64,000 nt of DNA from Porodaedalea pini (GCA_002794775.1 NBAY01000001.1:2294001-2358000), one strand, 5' to 3'; positions 20,581 to 33,519 are shown, counted from the stretch's first letter. The notes: generated by a model from the letters alone, not told the origin. Made by a program: numbers and translations.

Positions 20581-22464
20581 TCACTTATTCAGCCACTGTC
20601 AGTTTTGCAGACGGCATAGTGAGTCCTTCGTTCTGCGTGTGCATAAATCATCCAAGACTTACCGTAATTTTAAGGGCTTGCTCAGCTGTGAGCCTCTTAT
20701 TGTGATTTTTATCCAGTATGCCTTTTGCCAGAGGCACAGCTACAGAAAAAGTGGTAAACATCATCTCCTGGATATGCATCGTGGTCCAAATAATCTCAAC
20801 GCTACTCGCCTTCAGGATTGCTCTTCCACTCGTCCGTATTGAAATTCAGTTCTTTCTCGAACTCTTTCTTATTATACTCTGCCATGTACTTCCTTACCAC
20901 TGTTTAAATAACAGTCTCAGTCCATACGACTTATCAAGATCAAAACAAGGAAACAAGGAAAAGGAGCCTACCGTCAGGCGGACCCTTTTTTTCTTGCATA
21001 GCTATTGCGCCGCTCATCGGCCGAATCGGAAACTTGTCCAAACCGTGGAACATCTCCCATAAAACGACCCTTAACAAAATTTCATTCAAATAAGCTTCAT
21101 TTTACCTGAGGAATGCATGCAAAGGGATAAGAACATACCCGAATCCCCATATATCCAGCTTGGGGCTGACAAGGCTTTCGTGTCCAAATACTTCGGGCGG
21201 ATGATATATCGGAGTTCCGGCGAGGATTTCGTTGTAGTATGGCCCTCTCTGGGAACTAGAGAGAATAAATCAGACCTCCATGTAGCACACGAACAGTAAC
21301 TTCCGTAAATTGCACAGAGACAATTGAATGGATCCTTACAACCCGAAATCAATGATTTTTATAGTATAATCCTTGGGGTCGCTAGTCTTGAACATGATGT
21401 TCTCTGGCCTTTCGTGAAGTGTTCAGTCTTTTAAGAAAAAAATCAAATCGGGAAAAGAGTCGGACCGCTTACTTTATGTCACAATGCACGATATCATGTT
21501 CATGCAAGAACTGCAGGCCTCCCAGGGCCTGGCTTCGAGAAGAGGAAGCCCGAGTTAATACATGCACGTCTATTGTTGGAAACAGTTTGAAAGAAGGACA
21601 TACACACTAACTCGCTTTATCATGTCGACGTTCTTGATGGGTCCGGATTTTAGAGTTGACACAAGGCTTCCTCCACAAAGTTCCTCGAAAACGAAGTAGG
21701 TCCGCAAATTTCCGTAGTATGATTCGTGGAATTCAACCTGGTAAAACGCATACGCGAGGATATCACTTAGAATCAGCAGCTATCGTGACTTGGGAGGACA
21801 AGAACTGGTTTGAGTGTATTGTACTTACGATACTTTCATGACGCTCGCAACGATCTCGTAAAAAGGTCAAGGTCGCTTCCTCTCGAGCTACCAATTCTTG
21901 AGCCCGTTTGACACGTCCGTATTCTGGCTTCAACGTCTTCACGGCATAGCACCTTTCTTCCTCGTCGCTGCACTTCTGTTGAAGGAATGAAGGTGGGAAG
22001 GAAGTGGGGTAGGTGCAGAGAGGAGACGGGTGAGTTGTGTTTAATTAAGACGTGATAAATGGAAGGGGCGGGATGTATAAATCACGTACAAAGACGAATG
22101 TGTAACTCCCTGTTCCAATGAGCTCTCCGATTGAGTATTGCCGCTTTGGAGGCCTTCCCATCCTCTCATGTTCGGTCTGCGAACCCTGTCCAATCTGCCC
22201 AGGTTCGTGCTTCAAGACTTTTGGCAAAGAGTCCAGCGGGCGTTGAGTCGGAGGAGCCTGGCTCGAGGAGCTCCCCACTGCGGTACTAGTATGCCGCTGT
22301 CTCGGCTCCGTTTTTTGACCTGTATTCGAGCCGGCTTTGGCAGCTCCCGACTTCGCATTGTGCTCCTTAGGACTTGAAGTAGCGCTCCCGCTGTTGTCAG
22401 TGGCAGCCACCCTTGGGTGTTTCTTAGGTTTTTCTTTATTCGCGTTTCGTTTACGCCCGGACAT
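20581..22464 (-). CDS. Ser/Thr protein kinase
   Basis: Minus-strand gene with short introns. Exon 1 (22464-22089) encodes a Lys/Ser/Gln-rich low-complexity head and the glycine loop YSIGELIGTGSYTFVF. Later exons give RCYAVKTLKPEYG with the ATP-binding lysine, an alphaC helix ending RCERHES, a hinge EELCGGSL, catalytic loop LHEHDIVHCDIKPENIM, a DFG motif (KIIDFG), an activation/APE part GTPIYHPPEVFGHESLV and WEMFHGLDKFPIRP. It ends ILDKNHNKRLTAEQAL then WLNK and stop, so the kinase domain runs to the C-terminus. HCD instead of HRD also occurs in DYRK-like kinases, so activity is likely. ATG at 22464 starts MSGRKRNANKE. No family-specific partner domain is present. The kinase at 35736-37437 has a similar plan. 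Confidence 0.75.
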
Positions 22465-25400
22465 GTGTGACGCTACGTTGGACGAACTGCAGTGGCAGAT
22501 GGCAGACTCGGAGCCCACATATGCATTTTATAATCGTTAAACATACGTCTCCCAGGCAACATTGAAAAACAAAAAAAAACGGTTTGCTCCCGAATAAGCA
22601 ACACTAGGCAGCAAAGTTTCCTCAGAATGATTGTTATGCACAGAAACCGGACGCATACTGGCCAGTCACTGCGCAGATTTACTTTGCACCGCCGATGGTA
22701 CTGTGACCGTCGGAATGTCGAAATTGCTTGAGCGCAGGACGGTCAAGGAGCAGCAGCAGCAATAGTACTTGTTTGGTAAGTTTGCAATCTGCAATTGTTT
22801 TATTATTTTCCGGCTCTCTTTGTTCTTGATTGAAGTTCTGTGTTGGTAGAGAGGGAGAGACTAGCCTAGTAGAGAAACGGCGTCTGTGCCCGGGGAAAAT
22901 GACGATGTGGGTTGTACGACGTTCGTCGAGCCGTCTGCGCAAGAGCCTGAATTGGCGAATTCGATGAAGGAATGAACGGGGTCCAGACTCGACATACATA
23001 CTACACAGTAGTCTTGCTTACCCGAAGCCTGAAGTGGCGAAACAAACTTGAACAAACACGTACTGCAAATATGTACAAATACTGGCAAGCCGAAATGAAT
23101 TCGTGTTAGCCGCCGCGAGGACTATTGTAGTGCCAATTCACCTTGAACTCTGCTCGTTGATTTTGGAAATTTGAGAAAGGGACAGCATAGTAAGGAAAAA
23201 TAAATTGCTCAGCTTTGCAAAGGGTTGAAGCTTTGCGAGTTTTGTCATTTTTGAGTGACACTATTACACTTTGTGTAATCGCAGACTCGGGAACACGAAA
23301 GGGCAAGCTCAGTCTGTAGCGTCTGTCGGTGGATAGAGGGCTCGGACGCCGGGAGAAGCAAGTATGAAATCGACTGGACGTCCGAGTCTCAGGCTTTCCT
23401 CTGACAATATTAATGCCAATATTGATATTAGTGTGCGACAAAACCGTGACAAACATCAGAGGAGACGGTCCGTCGCCATGCCGAGGTATGGCCGCTCATC
23501 AAGTCCGGCGGTCCGCTCAGGTTGCTCGATACGGAATTTAGAATTTAGAGATAACTTATGCTCTACTGGCTTCTCACATTGTAGTACTAGCACTGTATTA
23601 TTTGTATTGATGTGAATCTGCGGAGTTGCAAGTTCAGCTACGGTTGCCATGCAAACATGTATGCGCTGGCATCACGAAGGTCGCGCCCGTTGAACTCGAA
23701 GTCGTCGGTGATCAAATTCAAGCTCAGAGTTCAGAGTTCGAAGTCACAACATAATTACAGCATACCCATGCCCATGATCGCGAAAAAATGGAAACGGAAA
23801 CGGAAACGGAAGCAAAACTCTGAAAAATAACGGAGTCTGTGATATCACTGGCATGATACTGCTACTAGTACTATTAGATTCGCCGTTCGCCGTTCGCCGT
23901 TGCGTTGTTGTGCAGTGCGCGGCGGTGTGTGTATGTATGCTGTTCACAACTTACATGTGATTACTCGTAAGATTAAGATTCAGGATCTGGAGAAGGAGAA
24001 GGAGGGTTGAAGATGGGCCCAGGAAGATCATGATCATCACACGACGACGACGACAGCGACGACGCCGGCGAGAAGGGTAACCATCGTTAACACTACTGCT
24101 ATTAATATTCCCATCGCATCGCATCCCGTCGCCGTCGCCGTCCGTTGTCGTCATCAAGTTGTTGAACAAAGGCGACACGACGCATCGGATCGGGTCGGTG
24201 TGCGGAAGAGGGGAGATAAGAGAGGCCTTTCAATGTGTACTCACAGTTATGTATAGCTCATGGCACGTGGTCCGGTCCCAAGATAGAAGGGAAGGCGTGT
24301 GCGCCGCGGGTCGTGGGTCATGGAGGGCAGACATATGGATATAGATATGAATGTGGGTGCAGTCCGAGTCCATTTTTGTGTCTGGGGAACAGTGGGGCCC
24401 GCGCGCGCGTGTATCAAGGACACAGGAGTGCAATTGACCAAGGGCTTTTCAATAAGTGCGGGCTCGATAAGCCCTGCGTAAGCCGTATGTTCGTATCCAA
24501 CGACACCGCTGGGGGAAGCAGGCGGAAGCTTACTCTAGTGGTTTAGATGCCGGCGCGCTGCTAGTGCCAGTTCTGTGCACGAGATCTCCAACTTGGATGC
24601 GAAAGGAACGCGGAAGAAGCGCAATAATGCGCTTCGCGACCATACGGGGGCATTAATATTTCTGTCGTTGCTGACGCTGGATTTAGAAGTTGGAAGCAGG
24701 AAGCAGGGAGAAGGAAGAAACGCGACGGTCGTATCGCGCATCACGTATCGTGGTTCTGTGACTGGAGCTCTGAGTCAGGCTGTATGATGAGGAGAGAGAG
24801 CGACGAGGCGGCGTCGGAATGAATTTCTAGATGTCTTTGGCGAGTAATCGAGGTAAGGCAGCGTCAAAGATGAGAGCGGAAAGAATGATGGCTCGATGGC
24901 TCGGGTCGGAAGCAGGGAAAAACAGTTCTCGATTCGGATATGTGCGTCGGCATCGGAAAGATAGAAACTCCAAGCTGAGAAATGGAGCTCGATGGTTGGT
25001 TGGGGGCGACGACTCGGGCGATGGCGACGAGCAAGAATGGAGACGTCGAAAGAGGGAAGATAACAAGGTGATTCATATTCCCCGTCCACGTCGCAGTGCA
25101 CATGTGAACATCACATGCGCTAGGCTCGATACTGCTACACGCAGGGCGGCCTGCAGGGATATGGCGCTGAATTAAACATTCATCAAGGCCTGTTCGAGTT
25201 GCACGCCGCTTCGCCAAACAAGGATTTCCAAATAAACACAGTGCATCCGAGCCTCTTCGTTCGCGGAAGTACTGAGTTATCCGAGTTTGGGGTGACAGGT
25301 CGGGTAGAGAACGGAATGCACACATCCTAAAGCATGGAATAGGAAACGAAAATTCACTGACAGTCTCAGTCAAAGACAATAAAGAAATGTGATCGTGGGA

Positions 25401-25966
25401 ATACTCGGCAAGATATCCGGCAAAGGGATCAGACTTTGTGTGCTCGGGCACAGGTACCGTGACTGCCATCTGCCTTTAATCTCCCTCGCCATCCCCGTTC
25501 CCGTCATCTCTCTCCTCCGTCAACCACGACGAGCAACAACACTACCACAACCTCCTCGTCCTCCTCCTCGCAGACGACATTGTGCGCCGCCATCAAGTCG
25601 ACATCACCAGTGCCGCGTCCTGTCACTGCGGACGCTTTGACAAGCATTAGCGCTCTACTGGAGCCGGCACGGGCCTCGCACTCCTCCGACGTGCCTGCGC
25701 TTACGCTCCCCGAGGCCGTCCCGTCTAGGAATATCCCTCTGTCCGACGCTCGCACAAGGGCATCGGGGACGTCGGCCCCGTTCGTCTCACTATTTCTTGT
25801 TCTCCATCTTCGACGACTGCCAGCTCTGCTCTGACGACCGACAGCATCTGATCGAAGGCCTGGGCGTGTGCATCACGCGTCGCTCGTCGCTCGTCGCTGT
25901 CCAATCACCGCACAACGGTGCATAACAAGTCGCTCTGCGCTTGGCTGAGAGAAGGAGAATAACACG
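22465..25966. other. Long interval without a convincing gene
   Basis: About 3.5 kb between divergent genes. It holds simple repeats: AGCAGCAGC near 22750, GGAAAC units at about 23786-23809, CGACGACGA-type tracts near 24040-24070, and CTC-rich text near 25540-25570. Open frames of 60-200 codons occur on both strands, but they lack recognisable motifs, consistent splice sites or frame preference. The right end, 25460-25966, is pyrimidine rich like a basidiomycete promoter/5' leader and probably belongs to the ankyrin gene. A non-coding transcript or a fast-evolving gene cannot be excluded. Confidence 0.35.
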
Positions 25967-28900
25967 ATGCCTGGCACGTCGCGGACGCAGCAGAGGGCAG
26001 AGGCGCGGTATAACGTTACCACGCAGTGTACGCCCTCTCCTCTCCCTCCTCTCCTCATCATACTAATCTTCTAATTCACCCGGCATGCTTACAGTCCCAC
26101 AATACGACCTACACTTCGCAGCCGCTTCGGGGAACCTCGGGCTGGTTGAGTACGCTCTGAGTCACGGGCAGCCCATCAACTCCGTACTAAACGGCGTCCT
26201 CCCCCTCCACGCCGCGTGCGCTGGCGGGAGTGAGGTCGTCGTCAAATATCTGATTGACGAGGGCGCAGATGTGAATGCCCCTAGGTGAGATCGCGATTTC
26301 ATTTCGTTTCGTTTCATTTCGTCTTAATCCCCTGTTGAGCTTGCAATTCATATATCTAACGATGTCAATAGGATACCACGCAGGTATTCAAATGAGAAAC
26401 ATAAATCGTCCGGTTTGGCAGTTGGCGCGAGTGGTATGTGTGATTTTTCTGTTTGTTTATTTCTCATGAGATTCGGCGTGTCGATGGGTGCAGAAGGACG
26501 AAAGTGGAACGTCCGCATACCCACTGTACTGACCACTGTATCTCATGTTTTTGATATATATTCTTCTGATACATATGACACGATCCACGCTGACGATATT
26601 CTACCGTCATTTCTCCCCCGCGTTTATTAATAACAGGCTCAACCCCTCTACACTTCGCCGCTGCAAACGGGCACATGGGCGTCGTACGTCTTCTGCTCGC
26701 GCGCGGCGCGGTGCCGGATAGGGCGGATAAGCATGGCGTGACGCCGGAGATGCTCGCGCGTGAGAACGGGTGGGTGGAGTGTGCGGATGTGCTCGCTGCA
26801 TGGAGCGGCGGGAGAGCGGGCGATTTGCCGCCTGTGCAGCCGGGGGAGGCTTCTGGGTCTGGAGCGGGGACGGGAACGGGTAGTGGACCTGGATTTGGGA
26901 ATGGGATAGGGGGACTGGAGAGAGACAAAGAAAGAGAAAGGGACGGGTGCGAAATCGCGGATTTGATACAGAGCGGCTCGAGGAGGCTGCATATGAAGCG
27001 CTCGATTGATAATGCGCTGCATTTATTCAAGGCGCCGCTTGCGCTGCACCATCATGGCTCCCAAGGTCAATTGCGCGAGCGCGAGAGGGAGCGAGAAAGG
27101 ACGCCGCCTTCGCCATCGAGCACAGCCCACTCGCATTCGCATTCGTTCCTTCCCTCGCACTTCCATCATTCACAATCGCAGACGCAGTCGCACGCCGGCT
27201 CGCCCTCGCATTCGCACCTCCACTCGATCTTCCATCATGCGCATTGGCATTCCACGTCGCAGTTGCAGCCTCCCGGTGGCGGCGGCGGGACTATGACGAC
27301 GACGGCCCCGACTTCAAATTCAGGTTCTGGTGCATCACCCTCGCCCTCGCCTTCTGCACGGCCGCTCGGCGAGTACACGTTCTACCCGCCGACGAGCGCG
27401 AGCCCGATGTCTATGAGCCCCAGTCCTCTTGATGGGTTGCCGTCGCATCGGCGCCCCTCGCTGCCCCAGATCTTCGACGAACCGGCCTCACCGTTCCAGC
27501 GCAGACTTTCGGGACGGAAGCGGAGGCCGAGATCTGCGGGGTCGGATGCCGAGCAGGATGGGAGTGGAAACGGGGCTGGGAACGGCATTAACGGAGTTCA
27601 GATAGGCGGCGGTACACCCGTGAATGGGTATCCCGGAGCTAACGGAGCAAACACAAGCGCGAACCCCTACATGAACATAAACACAAATACGATATCGGCG
27701 CGAAAGCTAAGCAGCAAGATCTCGCTGCGGAACCTCTTCCGGCGTGCAGGTGGGGATGCAAACGCAAGTGGGAGCGAGCCCGGCTCGGGTTCCGCATCTG
27801 CATCCACGTCTTTCTCCACGTCGTCCGCGCCGATTTACAACCACACGTTCTCGCCATTCTCACCTGCGGTTCCTGGCGCGAGGAGCTCTGCGTCACCCAC
27901 GCCGCCGGCGTCGCCGCTGTCGACGTCATTCGCGCCGTCGCCTTCTCTGACGCCGATGACCGGAGGTGGAAGTGGAGGTGGAGGAGCAGGCACGTGGCAC
28001 CGTACGCGCCTCGGCAGTGAGAGCGCCGGCCCCGTTCCGCGCAGCCCGCTCGTCCCATCTGCTGTTGAGCTGCACCATCGGTATTCGCAAGAACAGCTTC
28101 ACGAAGAGTTTCAACAGGAAGCTGAGCCCGAGGCGGAAGCGGATATAGATGCGCAGGTGGTGGCGCCCCGGCTGTCCGCAAGGCCCAGTATACTCCGCGG
28201 CCATAATCGCTCATCGTCGTCGCAGAGCTCGGGCGGGCCGTCTGGAGCAGGGACGAGGACGCTGAGGTTTGAGGCGTCGTCGGCGAGCCCGGGGCCGGGG
28301 CCGAGTTTGGCGACGGCGGTTAGGTTGCGTGGGACCAGGAGCGCGAGTTCGCTGAGACATGGGGAATCGTTTGGGTACGATGAGGAAGATGAGGAGGAGG
28401 AAGAGGATTATGGGACCAGTATTGATGCTCCCGAGTCGGCGCCTGCGGATATGATGGGGTACGAGGACGCGGAACTTGAAGAAACGACCGAACGGGAATT
28501 AGCACCTCCAGCTGATTCGGCGGGATATAAGTATGGGTCTGCCGGCAGGGCTAGGGGTGCCTCGTTTACATCGACGGTGTCCTCGTCCCCGGGTGGTTCA
28601 CCTGAGAACAGCAGCGCCCCATATGAGCCTGCGGAGTTTCCCTTTAGCATCGAACGTCCACCGCTTACGCCGCTTTCCGTGACCTCTGAGTCGTCCGCGA
28701 CGACGCACTACTCTCTTCCTGAAGACGTGCCTGAGAACGAGAATGGGGCCGGGGAGGACGGGGAGGACGACACGGAGTCGCGCCTACGCGGCGAGTCGTT
28801 TTCGAGCGTGGAGACGGACGGAAGCGCGGCGAGCCGGAATGCGACGAGGAGCCAGAGCTCGAGCGCGTCTGCGGTGACGAGTGTCACGACGCCGAGCCCC

Positions 28901-30320
28901 GACGCGCACCCGCGGACGTCTTCCGTCCTCCTCGGCGGGAAAGATGATGATACCGACGCGTCACGCAGCATGAACATGCCCACGAAAGAGATCTCCGACA
29001 CCGTCTACGTGCACGCCTCGCCCTCATCTTCTCTCGAGGACCTCGTGTCGCCGGAGGTGGAACAAGCGACGAAGCCGATGACCCCGCTCGACCTGCGCGG
29101 GATCTCGAACCTCGCGGAGGCAGAGGCGCTGGTGCGGCGTGCGCAGCAGGCGATTCTGGCGAGCGCGTCGCTGCCTGCGGACGGGCCGAGAGTCCAGACG
29201 TGCCGCTGTCGGTGCAGCTCGCGGCGTACGGCGAGATCCTCGCGCTTGAGCGGCGCTTCGCGCGCGGGGAGAAGCAGCGCGAGCTGTGGGCGATGCGGGA
29301 TGATGATAGCGAGGGCGAGGATCCCCGTCCGCGTTTGGGTTCCGGTGCGCCTGGGACGAGGATGTTGCAGTCGGCGAAGGAGGCGCGGATAGCGCAGAAG
29401 AGGAGTCTCAGGGATGTTTCGCTGCGCCAGCGCGGGGCGACGACGGGAGCGGCGGGACATGTTGGGTCAAGTTTTAGGCAGAAGGGCGTTGCGAAGGCAC
29501 CGAAGCATAAGCGCCCGCATACGGCGGAGGGCGCACCTCAAGCTTCTTGGAGCATCAATCGTGCTGCTGGTTCGTACTTGCCTATACTGATTTTTTTTTT
29601 CGAGACTAAAGTTGAAATTAATTAGTTTCTCCGTCAACTTCAGTGACAGGAGCAGATATTGCTGGTGTGGAGAGTGCTCCTCACCACCGCCCATCGCACG
29701 TGCATTCCCATTCCCGGTCAACGTCCACTCCTCTGTATCTCGGTAAGGAGTCGGAGAAGCTCCCGGACATCGAGATAATCGAAACGACGGCGACGCCCGT
29801 CGAGTCGCCCAAGACGTCTGAGGGTGTTGTCATGCATCTCTCACCCACGAGGGACCAGGATCACCACCATCCAAACTCGCGCTACACAATCGACGACGCG
29901 CGTCCTTCGCTTCCTCTCCGGTCGCGCACACCCGATCCAGGCCTATCGGCATCGGCGTCAGCGTCCACAGATGACTTCCCGCTCGGCGTGCCGCTCACGC
30001 GCGTCTCGACCGCCCCGTTGCAGGACACCGGCAGCGCATCGGCGTATGGAAGCTACGGAGCGCGCGGGAGCGCAGTGCGCTCGGACCCGGCGACGCGCCG
30101 CACGGGCGGCGCACACAAGCTCGCGAAGATGGGGTTCTCGCTGGACGCGCACCGGCATCATCATAGCTCTCATAGCCCTCACAGTCATCACCATCAGAGC
30201 CAGAACCAGAACCAGAACGCGTACTCGCCGGCGTCGTCGACGGGCTCGTCGCGCTCGCCGTCGAAGGCGCGATTTGGCGGGATCAAGTCGCTCGTGCGCG
30301 GATTGAAGGGCAAGTCGTGA
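25967..30320 (+). CDS. Large ankyrin-repeat protein, low complexity
   Basis: Exons 25967-26027, 26095-26284, 26372-26433, 26637-29569 and 29644-30320, all with GT-AG introns in phase, encode roughly 1300 residues. The N-terminus has ankyrin repeats: DLHFAAASGNLGLVEYALSHG, LPLHAACAGGSEVVVKYLIDEG, then, across two introns, GSTPLHFAAANGHMGVVRLL and HGVTPEMLARENGWVEC. These form a protein-binding stack. The rest is long and disordered: His/Ser runs (HSHSFLPSHFHHSQ), Gly/Ser tracts, an acidic EEDEEEEEDYG block near 28385 and a basic C-terminus SPSKARFGGIKSLVRGLKGKS. A one-base frame break near 29186 separates LPADGP from SPDVPLSVQLAAYGE. Since both sides look conserved, it is either an assembly error or a recent mutation. 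A cytosolic scaffold role is a guess. Confidence 0.75.
29183..29190 (+). other. One-base frame break in the ankyrin gene
   Basis: The frame changes by one base at GGGCCGAG. One extra C would join LPADGP to ESPDVPLSVQL. No GT-AG intron of usable size fits here. Confidence 0.55.
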
Positions 30321-31114
30321 GGCGGATTGGCTTGTATGGACGTCCCTTGTCGAATGTTGAAAGCTGAGCGCCGAACGCCGAGCGGTGCTAGTTGTATCTG
30401 CTAATCGCAGCTGTATTCCAGTGTATAACCCTCCCCTCTGACGAAATGTAAAACCATCAACCATCAACCATCAACCATCAACCATCATGTTCTTTCTCGC
30501 TCTTATTTGCTTATTCCCTTATCGTTCATCCATATTTCATATCTTTCTTGGAGCTTACACGCACGGCCTGCATGATTTATCATCTGCATCCTGTCCTTCT
30601 CCCACTCTCCTCTCCTCTGCTCTCCTCAGGTTTTCCTTGTTCCTTCTTCTCCCCTATAGCCATATCGACCATACCGCCATACCGCTGTCCTCCTTATTTC
30701 CTGTTTCTTTTCCATATCATGTGCACTGTTCATGTCTATCCTTTCCGACTCCCTGTGTTTGTTGCTTTCTGTGCTTCGAATTCTGTTTTTTCTTATCCAG
30801 GCATGTGTATGCCTCCGGGTCGTGTTTCCAATTCCTTCACAACTCCCTTCCGCCCCTTTCATGCTGAGCGTTCTTTCTTTCTCTATTCCTTTTTTATCTC
30901 GTTATTGGATTCTCTCGCCTTACTTTTCGTGTGTCAAATTTAAATTGTACGGCGAGGTCGCCTGCTGTCTCGATATCAGTGTACATGATTTCGGTGTGTT
31001 TTGGACTAAGGAGTGGATGCATGTAACTTCGGGACCATAGATCGGCGTTTTTGAATTACATAAGATGAGAAAGCAGGAAACTTTCTCGTGCTTGCCCGAC
31101 GTCTACATACGACG
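30321..31114. other. Intergenic interval, pyrimidine rich
   Basis: Starts with a seven-base tandem repeat (ACCATCA, five units, about 30452-30487), then about 450 bases of CT-rich text. The 100-130 codon frames here are composition artefacts (F, S, L, P and C runs). The right end is the likely promoter of the PIH1 gene. Confidence 0.45.
30452..30487 (+). repeat. Heptamer microsatellite (ACCATCA)5
   Basis: Five consecutive copies of ACCATCA with the last unit running into ATG, about 130 bases after the ankyrin stop codon. Confidence 0.9.
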
Positions 31115-32865
31115 ATGGCCACACTCATCACACCGACGCAAGGGACGTCTTCGTCCGTACCCACTACTAGCGACAGCGTGCGCGTCGCACTGGCACCATC
31201 AGCAGGGTTCTGCATCAAGTCCGTCACCACCGACGCCGGGTTCTACACCTATGTCTCTCCGCCTTCTTCCTCTTCTTCCTCTTTGGTCTCGGGCTCGGGT
31301 TCCGCATCCTCTGCAGGCCCCTCAAATCCAAAGCTCCTTGAGCCCATGGCTGGTACGGGCCCGGAGACACGGACGCTCCAGATCCCGAGGGGCGTGAAGG
31401 TGTTTCTGAACATCGCGTGGGACAGGCGCGTGCCGGCGCCGCCGGAGGCGAGCGAGGAGGTTGTGAGGCGCGCAATGGCGGGGGCGGACCTCGACGATAT
31501 TGGGTTGGACGGGGGAGTGGGGACGGGGGCGTATTATGTGCCGGTTGTGGTGAGCGAGCCGCGCGAGGCGGCAGATAAGGTGAGCGCTGGCCTGACTCAA
31601 TTGAAAATGAGGAAGTGCCGAAAGGTTCATTTTTTTCATTTTTTTTTTTTCACGCTTTCCTCTTCCTTGTAGACTGGGAAACCCTCGATTGTGTTCGATT
31701 GTGTGTTTAGCGCGTCGCTTAAGCCGCGATGTACGAAGGACAGGGAGTTTAGGATGTATCTTATTGGTATGTCTGTAATCTCTTTCGTTATTTGCCATTT
31801 GCTTCCGCTGATCTTAGGCCTGGAATCGGAATTTTCCCTGAAACAAAATTATATTGAATATTGAATTTTCGTGTTGCACTTCAAAATCAAATTGAATGGG
31901 GGCGTTTGACACATGCAGAGCTCGCTCTAGAGCACGTCGAAGAGAAAACGCACATCACGCTCTCGCGGCAGGTCGGCACGCCGAACATCACGTCGAAGGG
32001 CAAGCTCGAGGCGCGGACTGTGCTCATGCCCAGGGCACTCGTCGATCCAGACTGGGCTGCCAAAGCCCCAGCCCCGGTCTCGCGCGCGACGCCGCTCGTG
32101 CAGGAGCTCCCGGGCACCTCGTCGAGCTTGGGGTCTGCGGCTCAGGATAAGGGAAAGAATAAGGGTAACTTAGGAGGACGGGCCAATGACATCAGAGATA
32201 AGACAAACGCGAGCACAAACACGAATGGGGAGAGGAGGCCGAAATCTATTTTGAAAGCAACCCTGCCGCAAATGCAAGTGCGGGTGCGTCTGCGGGCGGA
32301 AAAAAGCCGCTCATTGAGGAAGTCACGAATGGTGCGAAGGATGTGGCTGATACGGAACTCGGACCTGGCCATTCATTGGACGAAAACGCATTCCCAGCGC
32401 TCCCACCGCTGCGGTGGAAATGGGGAAAGGACGGCGAGCGGCTGAAGATTGAAATCGAAGTGCCTAACCTCGTACGTTTTTTTGTTTGTTTTGTTTTTGA
32501 ACTAATCAACAGACCTTATTTCCTTTTCCCCTATCTTATCAATAATATAGACGCGCGACCTCCACGCACAATCTACGCTTGATATCGAGCCGCGCCGCGT
32601 TTTGCTGCACATTCCTCAGAAACATTTTCTCGATATCAACCTCGACCTGCCAGATGCACAGATAGGAAAGGTCGGTGCGGTGCCTACGTCGGAGGATGAC
32701 GCGAGGGATGCGCCGCTAGCGGAAGTGCTGGATGTGGATACGCTGCGGGTGAGAGGACTCAATGCTGGAGAGACCCTGAGACTCAAGCGGCAACGCGACT
32801 TTGACGTCGAAAAGGCGCGTGCGGAGTGGCGAGTGGGCGAGGGAAAGCTCGTAATCTCGGTCTAA
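31115..32865 (+). CDS. PIH1-domain protein (R2TP/HSP90 cofactor)
   Basis: Exons 31115-31579, 31673-31766, 31919-32471 and 32551-32865. The N-terminal half fits the PIH1 fold: GFCIKSVTTDAGF, GVKVFLNIAWDRRVPAPPE, AYYVPVVVSEPREAADK, KPSIVFDCVFSASL, then FRMYLIELALEHVEEKTHITLSRQ. In yeast and animals Pih1 joins Rvb1/2, Tah1 and HSP90 to assemble snoRNPs, PIKKs and RNA polymerases. A disordered Lys/Asn-rich linker follows, then a C-terminal CS-like beta domain (LKIEIEVPNL, PRRVLLHIP, FLDINLDLP, DFDVEKARAEW). A one-base frame break is needed near 32249-32252 (a T run), because the linker ends in one frame and the CS-like part is in another, with no fitting intron. Intron 2 is unusually long (152 bp). 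Confidence 0.7.
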
Positions 32866-33363
32866 TCGGACGTAAGGACCTCAAGATAATGTGGTCGTCC
32901 TTCGGATTTGTGTGCTCAAGGGACTTTCACTAAGTCGGATGGCTTGATCCTCGAGCTAGCAAACGTGCTGCCGCCTAGGCTTAGTCGGTGATCGCCAACG
33001 TCCGAGGATGCTCTATGCAGTGACGATCCTAACAGCTCGGCGAAACATCCGCCTCGAGATAGTTTCGACAGGCTGTGGGTTGCGCTTAGCAGTTTATGTC
33101 TCGACTTGTTGCTGCTTGATGCGTTTTTTATAGTCCGGGCCCGTCGGCTTGACGTTATAGTCGGAGGCTGTTCACACGGACATCAGGACTAGCGAACGTG
33201 TCATCTTGAGTGCATCTCGGATGATGTGTTGGCAGCTGCATAGAAGACGAGGCGGAGGCGAACGTGCATACAACCAGGGATTGGCCTGTGTACATACAAA
33301 CAGTACATATAAAATATGCTATATAAGGAAAATGTGAGACGTTTATTGGCTATAAGCGGTAAT

Positions 33364-33370
33364 TGACTCA
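33364..33370 (+). promoter_or_regulatory. Gcn4/CPC1-type site TGACTCA
   Basis: A perfect match to the general amino-acid control element, about 225 bp before the DAHP synthase ATG and 156 bp before its TATA box. Amino-acid biosynthesis genes, including ARO3 and ARO4 of yeast, respond to Gcn4, so the placement is sensible. A 7-mer can occur by chance. Confidence 0.5.
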
Positions 33371-33519
33371 GGCTGTGTACAATTTTAAGCGGAAGCAAAA
33401 TGGAACCAGGCCGCACTTCTGTATATTCTCCTGCTCTCCAATGTCCATCAGCGTCGCAGTGCAGCCATCGCTCTCAGCGGCCGCAATCACTGAATGTCAT
33501 CCAGGTGAGTGACGCCCGC

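Noticed and set aside
21480..21540. HCD instead of HRD in the kinase catalytic loop as a sign of a dead kinase
   Set aside because: HCD-K-P-E-N also occurs in DYRK-type active kinases, so it is not evidence of pseudokinase status.
24864..25469. 201-codon minus-strand frame upstream of the ankyrin gene
   Set aside because: No recognisable motif, no ATG context or intron evidence, and competing frames on both strands; left as unassigned interval.
26464..28214. Several 100-190 codon antisense or shifted frames in the ankyrin gene
   Set aside because: They are Arg/Pro/Ser-rich shadows of the low-complexity coding sequence, and the plus frame with ankyrin repeats is clearly the real one.
30487..31040. 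CT-rich frames of 100-130 codons
   Set aside because: Composition is almost pure F, S, L, P and C from a pyrimidine tract. No splice structure or motif; treated as spacer.
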